Under the pieces are notes generated by a model. It saw only the letters and a list, made by a program, of their open reading frames with translations, was not told where the DNA came from and searched no databases. From JACVRW01 sp034664105 (GTDB taxonomy: Bacteria; Actinomycetota; Thermoleophilia; Solirubrobacterales; Thermoleophilaceae): DNA of 22,232 bases. Below are positions 14,420-21,217 of the stretch, one piece after another; position 1 is the stretch's first letter; every line of letters begins with the position of its first letter. The DNA lies in NCBI GenBank assembly GCA_034664105.1, contig JAXDIH010000203.1, positions 1-22,232 on the forward strand, read 5' to 3'. Position numbers and translations under genes: made by a program.

Positions 14420-15505
14420 ATGGGCGATGTGCTGCTAACCGGCGCTACCGGCTTCGTTGGACAGGAGCTGCTCGGCCGCCTGCTGGAGCGCGGTGACCGC
14501 GACGTGCACGCGCTCGTGCGCGCCGAGGACGACCACGCCGCCGCCGCGCGCCTGCCCGAGCACGAGCGCCTGAATGCTTGGGCGGGCGACCTCGAGCGCC
14601 CCGGCTTGGGCCTCGACGCCGGGCGCGCCGACGCGCTGGCCGAACGGGTGTCCACGGTGATCCACTGCGCGGCATCGGTGTCGTTCTCGCTTGGCCTCGA
14701 GGAGTCGCGGCAGGTGAACGTGCAGGGCACCCGGCGCGTCGCCGAGCTGGCCGACCGCTGCGCCCAGCGCGGCCCCGGGCTGGAGCGCTTCTCGTACGTA
14801 TCGACCGCCTACGTCGCGGGCGCCCACGGTGGCGCCTTCACCGAGGACGACCTCGACGTCGGCCAGGACTTCCGCAACCCGTACGAGCGGTCCAAGTTCG
14901 AAGCCGAGCGGCTGCTGCGCGAGCGCGCCGCCGGGCTGCCCCTGCAGGTGCTGCGCCCGAGCATCGTGGTCGGCGACAGCCGCACCGGCTGGACCTCGTC
15001 CTTCAACGTGCTCTACCCGCCCCTGCGGGCCTTCGCGAGCGGCGCGATGCCTGCGCTGCCGGCGCGTCGCTCAGCGCCGGTCGACGTGGTGCCCGTCGAC
15101 TACGTGGCCGACTCCGTCGATCGGCTCGCCCGCGAGGGGACGGACGGCACCTTCCACCTGGTCGCCGGTCGCAACGCGACGACGGTCGGCCGGCTCATGG
15201 AGCTGGCCTCCCGGCGCTTCGACCGCCCCGCTCCGCGGGTGTTCCCGCCGCGCCTCTACCGGGGGCTCGTGCGACCGCTGATGGGGGTTCGCATGGGCGC
15301 CGCACGGCGCGAGGCGCTGCGCCGCATGGAGGTCTACTTCCCCTACTTCTCCATGCGCGTGCGCTTCGCCGACCACCGCCACCCGCCGGCGCCGCCGGTC
15401 GAGGGCTACTTCGACCGCCTGCTCGACTTCGCCGAGCGCGCGCGGTGGGGGCGCCGGGCCGTCGAGCGGCCTGCCGCCGCGGGGGTCGTACCCTTGTCTG
15501 CGTGA
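14420..15505 (+). CDS. Extended SDR-family NAD(P)-binding reductase (NAD_binding_4 / acyl-CoA-reductase-like)
   Basis: 361 residues. The cofactor loop GATGFVGQELL is at residues 8-18, and the catalytic pair is Y156/K160 in NPYERSKFEAERLL. LRPSIVVGDSRTGW is typical of the thioester-reductase-like branch, which reduces acyl-CoA or acyl-carrier thioesters or modifies lipid-linked substrates. The C-terminal 100 residues (RLYRGLVRPLMG and onward) are helical and specific to this group. The exact reaction is not known. ATG at 14420 follows GGGA and a T6 run. The stop TGA overlaps the prfA GTG by 4 bases (GTGA), placing this lipid-type enzyme at the head of a translation-factor operon. Confidence 0.83.
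   Translation: MGDVLLTGATGFVGQELLGRLLERGDRDVHALVRAEDDHAAAARLPEHERLNAWAGDLERPGLGLDAGRADALAERVSTVIHCAASVSFSLGLEESRQVNVQGTRRVAELADRCAQRGPGLERFSYVSTAYVAGAHGGAFTEDDLDVGQDFRNPYERSKFEAERLLRERAAGLPLQVLRPSIVVGDSRTGWTSSFNVLYPPLRAFASGAMPALPARRSAPVDVVPVDYVADSVDRLAREGTDGTFHLVAGRNATTVGRLMELASRRFDRPAPRVFPPRLYRGLVRPLMGVRMGAARREALRRMEVYFPYFSMRVRFADHRHPPAPPVEGYFDRLLDFAERARWGRRAVERPAAAGVVPLSA
15489..15494 (+). promoter_or_regulatory. -10 element TACCCT before prfA
   Basis: TACCCT ends exactly 7 nt before the prfA GTG at 15502, inside the end of the SDR gene. prfA could therefore also be transcribed on its own as a leaderless message. Confidence 0.45.
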
Positions 15506-16548
15506 TCGAAAGGCTCGTGGAGCAGATCGAGAGCCGCTTCGAGGAGCTGTCGCAGCAGATGGCGGACCCGGCGGTGATCGGAGACCAGCGGCGCTACGCG
15601 GAGGTCGGCCGTGCCTACCGCGCGATCGAGCCTGCCCACCGGCTGGCCCAGGAATGGCGCCGCGCGACCGACGACGCGGCGGGCGCGCGCGAGCTGCTGG
15701 CCGAGGACGGCGACGATCCGGAGCTGCGCGACATGCTGCGCGGCTCGGAGGACCGGCTCGGCCAGCTGGAGGAGGAGATCCGGCTGGCGATGGTCGAGCC
15801 CGACCCCAACGACGACAAGGACGTGATCGTCGAGGTCCGGCCGGGAACCGGCGGGGAGGAGGCCGGGCTGTTCGCCGCGGACCTCTACCGGATGCTGTCC
15901 CGCTACGCCGACCGGCGCGGCTTCAAGCAGGAGCCGATCGAGCTCGGCGACGGCCACTTCACGTTCGCCGTCAAGGGCCAGGGCGCCTACAGCGTCTTCA
16001 AGTACGAGGGTGGGACCCACCGCGTGCAGCGGGTGCCGGAGACCGAGTCGCAGGGCCGCATCCACACCTCCACGTCGACTGTGGCCGTGCTGCCCGAGGC
16101 CGAGGAGGTCGACGTGCACATCGACCCCAACGACCTCCAGGTCGACGTGTACCGCTCGTCGGGCCCCGGCGGCCAGTCGGTGAACACCACCGACTCGGCT
16201 GTGCGCATCACCCACAAGCCGACCGGCCTGGTGGTGTCGATGCAGGACGAGAAGTCTCAGCTCCAGAACCGCGACAAGGCGATGCGCGTCCTGCGGGCGC
16301 GGCTGCTCGAGCGCGAGCTGGCGGCCCAGCAGGCCGAGGAGGCGGCGCAGCGTCTGGCCCAGGTCGGGTCGGGTGCGCGCGCAGAGAAGGTCCGCACCTA
16401 CAACTTCCCGCAGGACCGCGTGACCGACCACCGCGTCGGGCTGACCAAGGGCAACCTGCCGGGCGTGCTGGCCGGTGACCTGGACGAGTTCACCGCGGCG
16501 CTCCAGGCCGAGGACAAGCGACGGAAGCTCGAAGTCTCGGCGGTGTGA
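15502..16548 (+). CDS. prfA: Peptide chain release factor 1
   Basis: 348 residues, near the usual 355-360. RF1 reads UAA and UAG and releases the finished chain. The catalytic GGQ is at residues 223-225 in SSGPGGQSVNTTDSAVRITH. The stop-codon-reading tripeptide is PET (179-181) in RVPETESQGRIHTS, where many RF1 proteins have PAT or PVT; the Pro and Thr are kept. EVRPGTGGEEA and RTYNFPQDRVTDHR are standard. GTG at 15502 overlaps the preceding TGA, and the frame upstream of it belongs to a shadow reading of the SDR gene. Overlaps prmC by GTGA; the two act together, since PrmC methylates the Gln of GGQ. Confidence 0.97.
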   Translation: MIERLVEQIESRFEELSQQMADPAVIGDQRRYAEVGRAYRAIEPAHRLAQEWRRATDDAAGARELLAEDGDDPELRDMLRGSEDRLGQLEEEIRLAMVEPDPNDDKDVIVEVRPGTGGEEAGLFAADLYRMLSRYADRRGFKQEPIELGDGHFTFAVKGQGAYSVFKYEGGTHRVQRVPETESQGRIHTSTSTVAVLPEAEEVDVHIDPNDLQVDVYRSSGPGGQSVNTTDSAVRITHKPTGLVVSMQDEKSQLQNRDKAMRVLRARLLERELAAQQAEEAAQRLAQVGSGARAEKVRTYNFPQDRVTDHRVGLTKGNLPGVLAGDLDEFTAALQAEDKRRKLEVSAV

Positions 16549-17321
16549 CCGCCCGCGACGCGCTCGGCGCCGCGATCGACGCGCTGACGGCGGCCGGCTG
16601 CGAGACCCCGCGCCTCGACGCGGAGCTGCTGATCGCCGACGCGCTGGGGGTGGACCGGGGAGCACTCGTGATGGATCCGTCGCTGCCGGTTCCCGGCGCC
16701 GCCGCGCGGGTGATCGGCGAGCGGGTGCGCCGCCGGGTGCAGCGCGAGCCGGTGGCCTACATCCTTGGGCGGAAGGGCTTCCGGCGGCTGGAGCTGACGG
16801 TCGACTGGCGCGTGCTGATCCCGCGGCCCGAGACCGAGCTGCTGGTGGAGGTGGCGCTCGACCTGCCGGCCGGGGCGCGCGTGCACGACGTGGGGACCGG
16901 CTCGGGGGCGGTGGCGCTGGCGCTGCGTGACGAGCGGCCGGACCTGGTGGTGAGCGCATCGGATGCGTCGGCGGCCGCGGTGGCCGCGGCGTCGGCCAAC
17001 GGGCTCGACGCGGTCGAGGCGGTCGGCTTGCCGCCGGGCGAGTACGACATGGTCGTGGCGAACCTGCCCTACGTGCGCGAGGACGAGTGGGCGGCGCTGG
17101 CGCCCGAGATCCGGCTGTACGAGCCGAGAGAGGCGCTGGTTTCCGGAGCCGACGGGCTGGACGCGATCCGCGCTTTGGTCGCCGGCGCTTCGTCAGGCTT
17201 GCGGCTCGCCCTCGAGCACGCCCCTGGGCAAACGGCGGCGGTGAAGGAGCTGCTGCGCCGGCCGCGCACCTGGCTCGACCTCGCTGGGCGCCCGCGCGTG
17301 ACCGTGGGGCACGCTCCGTGA
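16545..17321 (+). CDS. prmC: Release factor glutamine methyltransferase
   Basis: 258 residues, a little short for PrmC (about 275-290). The N-terminal helical domain is followed by REPVAYILGRKGF (68-80) and VLIPRPETELLVE (90-102), both diagnostic. The AdoMet loop is VGTGSG (116-121). The substrate Gln motif, normally NPPY, is NLPY (173-176). The segment between the Asp that holds AdoMet ribose (D140) and NLPY is roughly a dozen residues shorter than in typical members, which explains the small size. It should methylate the GGQ glutamine of RF1 and RF2. GTG start overlaps prfA by 4 bp and its TGA overlaps the next GTG, so the three genes are translated together. Confidence 0.92.
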   Translation: MTARDALGAAIDALTAAGCETPRLDAELLIADALGVDRGALVMDPSLPVPGAAARVIGERVRRRVQREPVAYILGRKGFRRLELTVDWRVLIPRPETELLVEVALDLPAGARVHDVGTGSGAVALALRDERPDLVVSASDASAAAVAAASANGLDAVEAVGLPPGEYDMVVANLPYVREDEWAALAPEIRLYEPREALVSGADGLDAIRALVAGASSGLRLALEHAPGQTAAVKELLRRPRTWLDLAGRPRVTVGHAP

Positions 17322-17944
17322 CGATCACCGCCGACGAGGTCCAGACCTTCGAGCGCTGCGTCGCGGTCGGGGGCGTTGCGCTCTTCCCGGCCGACACCGT
17401 CTATGGCCTCGCCACCGAGCCCGACTCGGTCGAGGGGGTGCGGCGGCTGTACGCGCTCAAGGGGCGCCGGCCCGATCGGCCGGCGGCGGTGATGTTCTTC
17501 AGCCCCGAGCTGGCGCTGGCGGCCCTGCCCGAGCTGCCGCCCGCCACGCGTGACGCGGTCGAGCGGCTGCTGCCGGGCGGCGTGACGCTGCTGCTCCCCA
17601 ATCCCGCTCGCCGCTTTCCGCTCGCCTGTGCCGATACGCCCGAGGTGCTCGGCCTGCGGGTGCCCGCTCTGGAAGGCGAGCTGGCGCCGCTCGCGTCGGC
17701 GCGCTGGCCGGTCCTCCAGTCCAGCGCCAACAGGTCCGGGAAACCGGAGGCGCGCCGCCTGGACGAGGTCGACGAGGGCGTGCGCGCCGGCGTGGACCTG
17801 ATCCTCGAGGGCGGCGAGCTGCCCGGTACGCCGTCAACCGTCATCGATCTGACCGCCTACGATCGCGACGGCTCGTGGGACATCCCGCGCGAAGGGGCCG
17901 TGCCGCGGGAACGTGTGGAGGCAATGCTACGGTCCCGGCGATGA
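17318..17944 (+). CDS. tsaC: L-threonylcarbamoyladenylate synthase (YrdC/Sua5 family)
   Basis: 208 residues, only the YrdC domain without the C-terminal Sua5 domain. FPADTVYGLA (23-32), KGRRPDRP (48-55), PGGVTLLLP and SSANRSG (135-141) are the nucleotide- and substrate-binding motifs. The enzyme makes threonylcarbamoyl-AMP from Thr, bicarbonate and ATP, the first step of the t6A modification of tRNAs that read ANN codons. GTG start overlaps prmC by GTGA; its TGA overlaps the glyA ATG by ATGA. In the longer open frame upstream the sequence has no YrdC similarity, so 17318 is the start. Confidence 0.92.
   Translation: MTITADEVQTFERCVAVGGVALFPADTVYGLATEPDSVEGVRRLYALKGRRPDRPAAVMFFSPELALAALPELPPATRDAVERLLPGGVTLLLPNPARRFPLACADTPEVLGLRVPALEGELAPLASARWPVLQSSANRSGKPEARRLDEVDEGVRAGVDLILEGGELPGTPSTVIDLTAYDRDGSWDIPREGAVPRERVEAMLRSRR
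17928..17933 (+). promoter_or_regulatory. -10-like element TACGGT before glyA
   Basis: TACGGT ends exactly 7 nt before the glyA ATG at 17941, inside the end of tsaC. It could give glyA a separate leaderless transcript. Confidence 0.35.
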
Positions 17945-19224
17945 GCGATCTGAGCCCGGACTACTTCACGAAACCCGTCGCCGACGTCGATCCGGAGATC
18001 GCGCAGGTCCTCCGGGACGAGGCCAATCGCCAGGAGACGACGCTCGAGATGATCGCCTCCGAGAACTTCGTTCCCCAGGCGATCCTCGACACCGGTGGCT
18101 CGGTGCTCACGAACAAGTACGCCGAGGGTTACCCGGGCAAGCGCTACTACGGTGGCTGCGAGTTCGTCGACGTCGCCGAGCAGCTCGCGATCGACCGCGC
18201 CAAGGAGGTGTTCGGCGCCGACCACGTGAACGTGCAGCCGCACTCGGGGGCGCAGGCCAACTCCGCCGTCTACATGGCGCTGCTCGAGCCGGGCGACCGC
18301 ATCCTCGGGATGCGGCTCGACCACGGCGGGCACCTCTCGCACGGGATGAAGATCAACTTCTCCGGGCTCTACTTCGACATCGTCTCCTACGGCGTGCGCG
18401 AGGAGGACTCGCGGCTCGACATGGACGAGCTGCAGCAGATCGCCGAGGACTCGCGGCCCAAGCTGATCATCGCCGGCTGGTCCGCCTACCCGCGGCAGCT
18501 GGACTTCCAGCGCTTCCGTGAGATCGCCGACTCGGTCGGGGCCCTGCTGATGGCCGATATGGCGCACTTCGCCGGTCTGGTGGCCGCCGAGCAGCACCCC
18601 AGCCCGGTGCCCTACTGCGACGTCGTCACCACCACGACCCACAAGACGCTGTGCGGGCCGCGCGGCGGGATGATCATGTGCCGCGAGGAGTACGCGAAGA
18701 AGATCAACTCGCGCGTGTTCCCGGGGCACCAGGGTGGCCCGCTGATGCACGCGATCGCCGGCAAGGCGGTGGCGATGAAGGTGGCCCAGTCCGACCTCTT
18801 CCGCGAGCGCCAGGCGCGCACGCGCGAGGGGGCGTCGGTCGTGGCCGAGGAGATGCTCGCCGCCGGGGTCAACGTGCTCACCGGCGGCACGGACGTGCAC
18901 CTGGTGCTGGCCGATCTGCGCGAGTCGGAGCTCGACGGGCAGCAGGCGGAGGATCGCCTGCACGACATCGGCATCACCGTCAACCGCAACGCGGTGCCGT
19001 TCGACCCGCGGCCGCCGGCGGTGTCGTCGGGGCTGCGCATCGGCACGCCGGCGCTGGCCACGCGCGGCTTGCAGGCCGATGACTTCCGCGAGGTCGGCAA
19101 GATCATCGCCGAGACGCTCACGGGCGACTTCTCGGACGACCAGAAGTCCGATCTGTCGCAGCGCACGCGGGCGCTGGCGGAGCGCTACCCGCTGTATCCC
19201 CAGCTGGTCCCCGCAGCGGCCTAG
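17941..19224 (+). CDS. glyA: Serine hydroxymethyltransferase
   Basis: 427 residues, full length. The enzyme interconverts serine and glycine and charges tetrahydrofolate with a one-carbon unit, using pyridoxal phosphate. The PLP lysine is K235 in VVTTTTHKTLCGPRGG. IASENFVP, NKYAEGYPGKRYYGG, VNVQPHSGAQAN and MADMAHFAGLVA are the family blocks that bind substrate, folate and cofactor. The start is the ATG at 17941 (ATGA overlap with tsaC), beginning MSDLSPDYF; extra codons upstream belong to a shadow frame. It follows tsaC in many actinobacteria, linking one-carbon supply to translation functions. Confidence 0.97.
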   Translation: MSDLSPDYFTKPVADVDPEIAQVLRDEANRQETTLEMIASENFVPQAILDTGGSVLTNKYAEGYPGKRYYGGCEFVDVAEQLAIDRAKEVFGADHVNVQPHSGAQANSAVYMALLEPGDRILGMRLDHGGHLSHGMKINFSGLYFDIVSYGVREEDSRLDMDELQQIAEDSRPKLIIAGWSAYPRQLDFQRFREIADSVGALLMADMAHFAGLVAAEQHPSPVPYCDVVTTTTHKTLCGPRGGMIMCREEYAKKINSRVFPGHQGGPLMHAIAGKAVAMKVAQSDLFRERQARTREGASVVAEEMLAAGVNVLTGGTDVHLVLADLRESELDGQQAEDRLHDIGITVNRNAVPFDPRPPAVSSGLRIGTPALATRGLQADDFREVGKIIAETLTGDFSDDQKSDLSQRTRALAERYPLYPQLVPAAA

Positions 19225-19259
19225 CGCCGCCGGCTTCCGGTTTCCCGGGGACCGCTGGG

Positions 19260-19265
19260 TACCCT
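19260..19265 (+). promoter_or_regulatory. -10 element TACCCT of a leaderless promoter
   Basis: TACCCT ends exactly 7 nt before the ATG at 19273 in the 48-bp gap after glyA. Confidence 0.45.
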
Positions 19266-19272
19266 GATTCGC

Positions 19273-20496
19273 ATGGACGAGCTCGATGCCCTCTGGGCGT
19301 TCCTCGTCGCGGCCGCGATTGCCTTCGCGGCAACGCCGGTCACCGCTCGCTTCGCCCGCCGGCTGGGGGTGGTGCACTACCCGCGCGACCGTGACCTGCA
19401 CGACCGGCCCGTGCCCGGGCTCGGCGGGCTCGCCATCCTCGCGGCGACAGTCATCTCCGCCCTGATCTTCCTGCCCGGCAACCAGGAGACACGCGGGATC
19501 GTGGGTGGCGCGGTGGCCATCGCCCTCGTCGGGGCCGTGGACGACGCCCGGCCCGGCGGGCTGCACCCGATGGTCAAGCTGCTCGGCCAGTTCGCCGCCG
19601 CGGCCATCCCGGTCTGGTGCGCCGTACGGGTGCCGAACGTGACGCTCCCGTTCATCGACCCGATTCAGCTCGGCGACTGGAGCTACCCGCTCACGCTGTT
19701 CGGGATCGTCGCCGTCATGAACGTCGTCAACTTCACGGACGGCGCGGACGGTCTGGCGGCCGGCGTGTGCACGATCGCGGCCGCGACGTTCGCGGTGATC
19801 GCCCTGTCGCTCGACCGCGACGCCGCCGGCGTACTCGCCGCCCTGACCGCGGGGGCGGCGGTCGGCTTCCTCTGGCACAACTTCCACCCGGCGTCGATCT
19901 TCATGGGCGACGCCGGCTCCAACCTGCTCGGTTTGCTGCTGGCTTGCGTGGCGATCCAGGGCGTGCTGAAGACGGCCGCCGTCGTGGCACTGTTCTTCCC
20001 GCTGCTGATCCTCGCCGTGCCCGCGCTCGACGCCACCTTCGTGGTGGCCAAGCGGATCAAGTACGGCCGGCCGGTCTACTCGGCCGACCGATGGCACTTC
20101 CACCACCGCTTCGCGAACATCGGGTTCTCGCAGCGGCGCACGGTGCTCTACCTCTACGGCTGGACGCTGTCCCTGGCGGCGCTTGCGCTGGCGATGCGCT
20201 TCGTGCCGTACTCCGACGACGACGGCACGCTGCACGCCGGCTGGACGCTGGTGATCGTGGCGTTCGCGCTGATCGCGGTGGCTGCGAGCGTGTACCTGGT
20301 GATCGTGCTGGAGATCCTCAAGTTCAAGCGCTTCCGCGAGCGGGAGCTGCAGCGCCAGGTGGAGACGGGTGAGATCGCCGCGCTGAGCGCGTCGGAGATC
20401 GACAGCGAGATCGAGCGCGAGCTGGAGACGGGCGAGTTCCAGGCGGTGCGGCCGCCCGAGACCGGCGAGTTCGAGGCCGTCACCCGCCGGGACTGA
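19273..20496 (+). CDS. wecA: WecA/TagO-type undecaprenyl-phosphate sugar-1-phosphate transferase with ETGE-repeat tail
   Basis: 407 residues. This polytopic enzyme of the MraY/WecA family moves a sugar phosphate, usually GlcNAc-1-P, from a UDP-sugar to undecaprenyl or decaprenyl phosphate, starting cell-wall polymer synthesis. Conserved sites: D90-D91 in GAVDDARP, NFTDGADGLAAG (153-164), FMGDAGS (210-216) and HFHH (275-278), which matches the WecA-type HIHH rather than MraY. About ten or eleven helices end near residue 350. The cytoplasmic tail (358-407) is unusual: three copies of an ETGE motif, VETGEIAAL, LETGEFQAV and PETGEFEAV. ATG at 19273 with a -10 box 7 nt upstream; the next gene begins 2 nt after the stop. 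The sugar cannot be read from sequence. Confidence 0.92.
   Translation: MDELDALWAFLVAAAIAFAATPVTARFARRLGVVHYPRDRDLHDRPVPGLGGLAILAATVISALIFLPGNQETRGIVGGAVAIALVGAVDDARPGGLHPMVKLLGQFAAAAIPVWCAVRVPNVTLPFIDPIQLGDWSYPLTLFGIVAVMNVVNFTDGADGLAAGVCTIAAATFAVIALSLDRDAAGVLAALTAGAAVGFLWHNFHPASIFMGDAGSNLLGLLLACVAIQGVLKTAAVVALFFPLLILAVPALDATFVVAKRIKYGRPVYSADRWHFHHRFANIGFSQRRTVLYLYGWTLSLAALALAMRFVPYSDDDGTLHAGWTLVIVAFALIAVAASVYLVIVLEILKFKRFRERELQRQVETGEIAALSASEIDSEIERELETGEFQAVRPPETGEFEAVTRRD
20359..20481 (+). repeat. Three ETGE[F/I] repeats in the tail of the sugar-phosphate transferase
   Basis: Copies are at 20359-20385, 20422-20448 and 20455-20481 (residues 363-371, 384-392, 395-403). The amino-acid pattern is x-ETGE-[FI]-x-A-[VL]. 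Codons differ among copies (ACG and ACC for Thr; GGT and GGC for Gly), so the repeats are not fresh duplications. Confidence 0.8.
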
Positions 20497-20498
20497 GG

Positions 20499-21104
20499 AT
20501 GCTGTTCCGCCGCCGGTCGCTCGACGGCATCCGCGCGGGCGAGATCACGCTCGCGTTTCGCCGCTGGGGCAGCCGGCGCGTCCGGCCCGGCGGGCGGCAG
20601 CGCACGGCCGTCGGCGAGCTGGCCATCGACTCGGTGACCCAGATCGATCGCGCGGACATCACCGCCGCGGACGCCGCTCGCGCCGGCCACGCGTCGCTGG
20701 AGGACCTGCTCGCGGAGCTGGACGCGCGCGGGAAGGAGCCGATCTGGCGCATCGAGCTGCACTGGGCGGGCGAGGACACGCGCCGCGCGCTGCGCGAGCG
20801 GGCCGACCTCGACGCCGCGGAGCTCGACGAGCTGCGCTCGCGGCTGGAGCGGCTCGACAGGGTCAGCCGCCACGGGCCCTGGACGCGAGAGACGCTCGAG
20901 CTGATCGCCCAGCGGCCAGAGGTGCGGGCGGCCGACCTGGCGGCCTCCGTGGGCCGCGAGAAGCACCCCTTCAAGCTCGACGTGCGCAAGCTGAAGGAGC
21001 TGGGACTGACGGAGAGCCTCGAGGTGGGCTACCGGCTGTCGCCGCGGGGGCGGGCGGTGATGGAGGGGCTGGGCAGCCGCGGCCGCGCAGAACGGCAGCA
21101 CTGA
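20499..21104 (+). CDS. ASCH-like domain protein with C-terminal winged-helix-like region
   Basis: 201 residues. The N-terminal part (about 1-88) fits an ASCH (PUA-like, RNA-binding) domain: RRRSLDGIRAGEITLAFRRW, then a G-[x]-QRTAVGELAIDSV strand pair, and a closing IWRIELHW strand. A charged linker follows (about 90-125). The last 75 residues, with WTRETLELIAQRP, AADLAAS and VRKLKELGLTESLEVGYRLSPRG, look like a winged helix-turn-helix. So one protein could bind RNA and DNA, or two nucleic-acid sites. The domain calls are from pattern reading and are less certain for the second. ATG at 20499, 2 nt after the sugar-phosphate transferase stop, so translation is coupled to it, although no functional link is obvious. 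Confidence 0.68.
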   Translation: MLFRRRSLDGIRAGEITLAFRRWGSRRVRPGGRQRTAVGELAIDSVTQIDRADITAADAARAGHASLEDLLAELDARGKEPIWRIELHWAGEDTRRALRERADLDAAELDELRSRLERLDRVSRHGPWTRETLELIAQRPEVRAADLAASVGREKHPFKLDVRKLKELGLTESLEVGYRLSPRGRAVMEGLGSRGRAERQH

Positions 21105-21153
21105 GGGCGGGCCCCGCCGTTGGGGGCGCCTCGGGCGTCGGGCTCGCCGACCA

Positions 21154-21192
21154 ATCGAACTTTATGCACCTATGTGATGTAAAAAGTTCGAT
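21154..21192. repeat. AT-rich inverted repeat between convergent genes
   Basis: ATCGAACTTT (21154-21163) and AAAGTTCGAT (21183-21192) are perfect 10-bp arms around a 19-nt, AT-rich loop. The composition differs sharply from the GC-rich surroundings. It lies between the ASCH gene and the radical SAM gene, which end toward each other, so a bidirectional terminator is possible, but no T-run follows the stem in either direction. Two GC hairpins precede it: GGCGG-N3-CCGCC near 21107 and GTCGG-N5-CCGAC at 21137-21151. Confidence 0.6.
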
Positions 21193-21217
21193 CCGTCCAG
21201 CCGACTCCCCTGAAAGC

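Noticed and set aside
13465..14730. EamA transporter with a 123-residue N-terminal extension
   Set aside because: The extra part lies opposite the SDR gene, is polar and low in complexity, and an ATG with a ribosome site at 14361 gives a full ten-helix protein.
14578..15501. Long plus-strand frame running into prfA, suggesting a fusion with release factor 1
   Set aside because: Before 15502 the translation is an Arg/Gly/Ala-rich shadow of the SDR gene. RF1 begins normally at the GTG at 15502.
17857..20235. Very long minus-strand open frame opposite glyA and the sugar-phosphate transferase
   Set aside because: It is the antisense shadow of two well-recognised genes, is rich in Arg/His/Gly/Ala as GC-rich shadows are, and has no recognisable domain. 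Similar shadows at 15406-17397 (minus), 4037-5512 (minus) and 3952-5148 (plus) were rejected for the same reason.
21180..21200. AGTTCGATCC resembling the T-loop of a tRNA
   Set aside because: The flanking bases cannot form a T-stem, and no acceptor or anticodon stem is present. The bases are better explained as one arm of the inverted repeat at 21154-21192.
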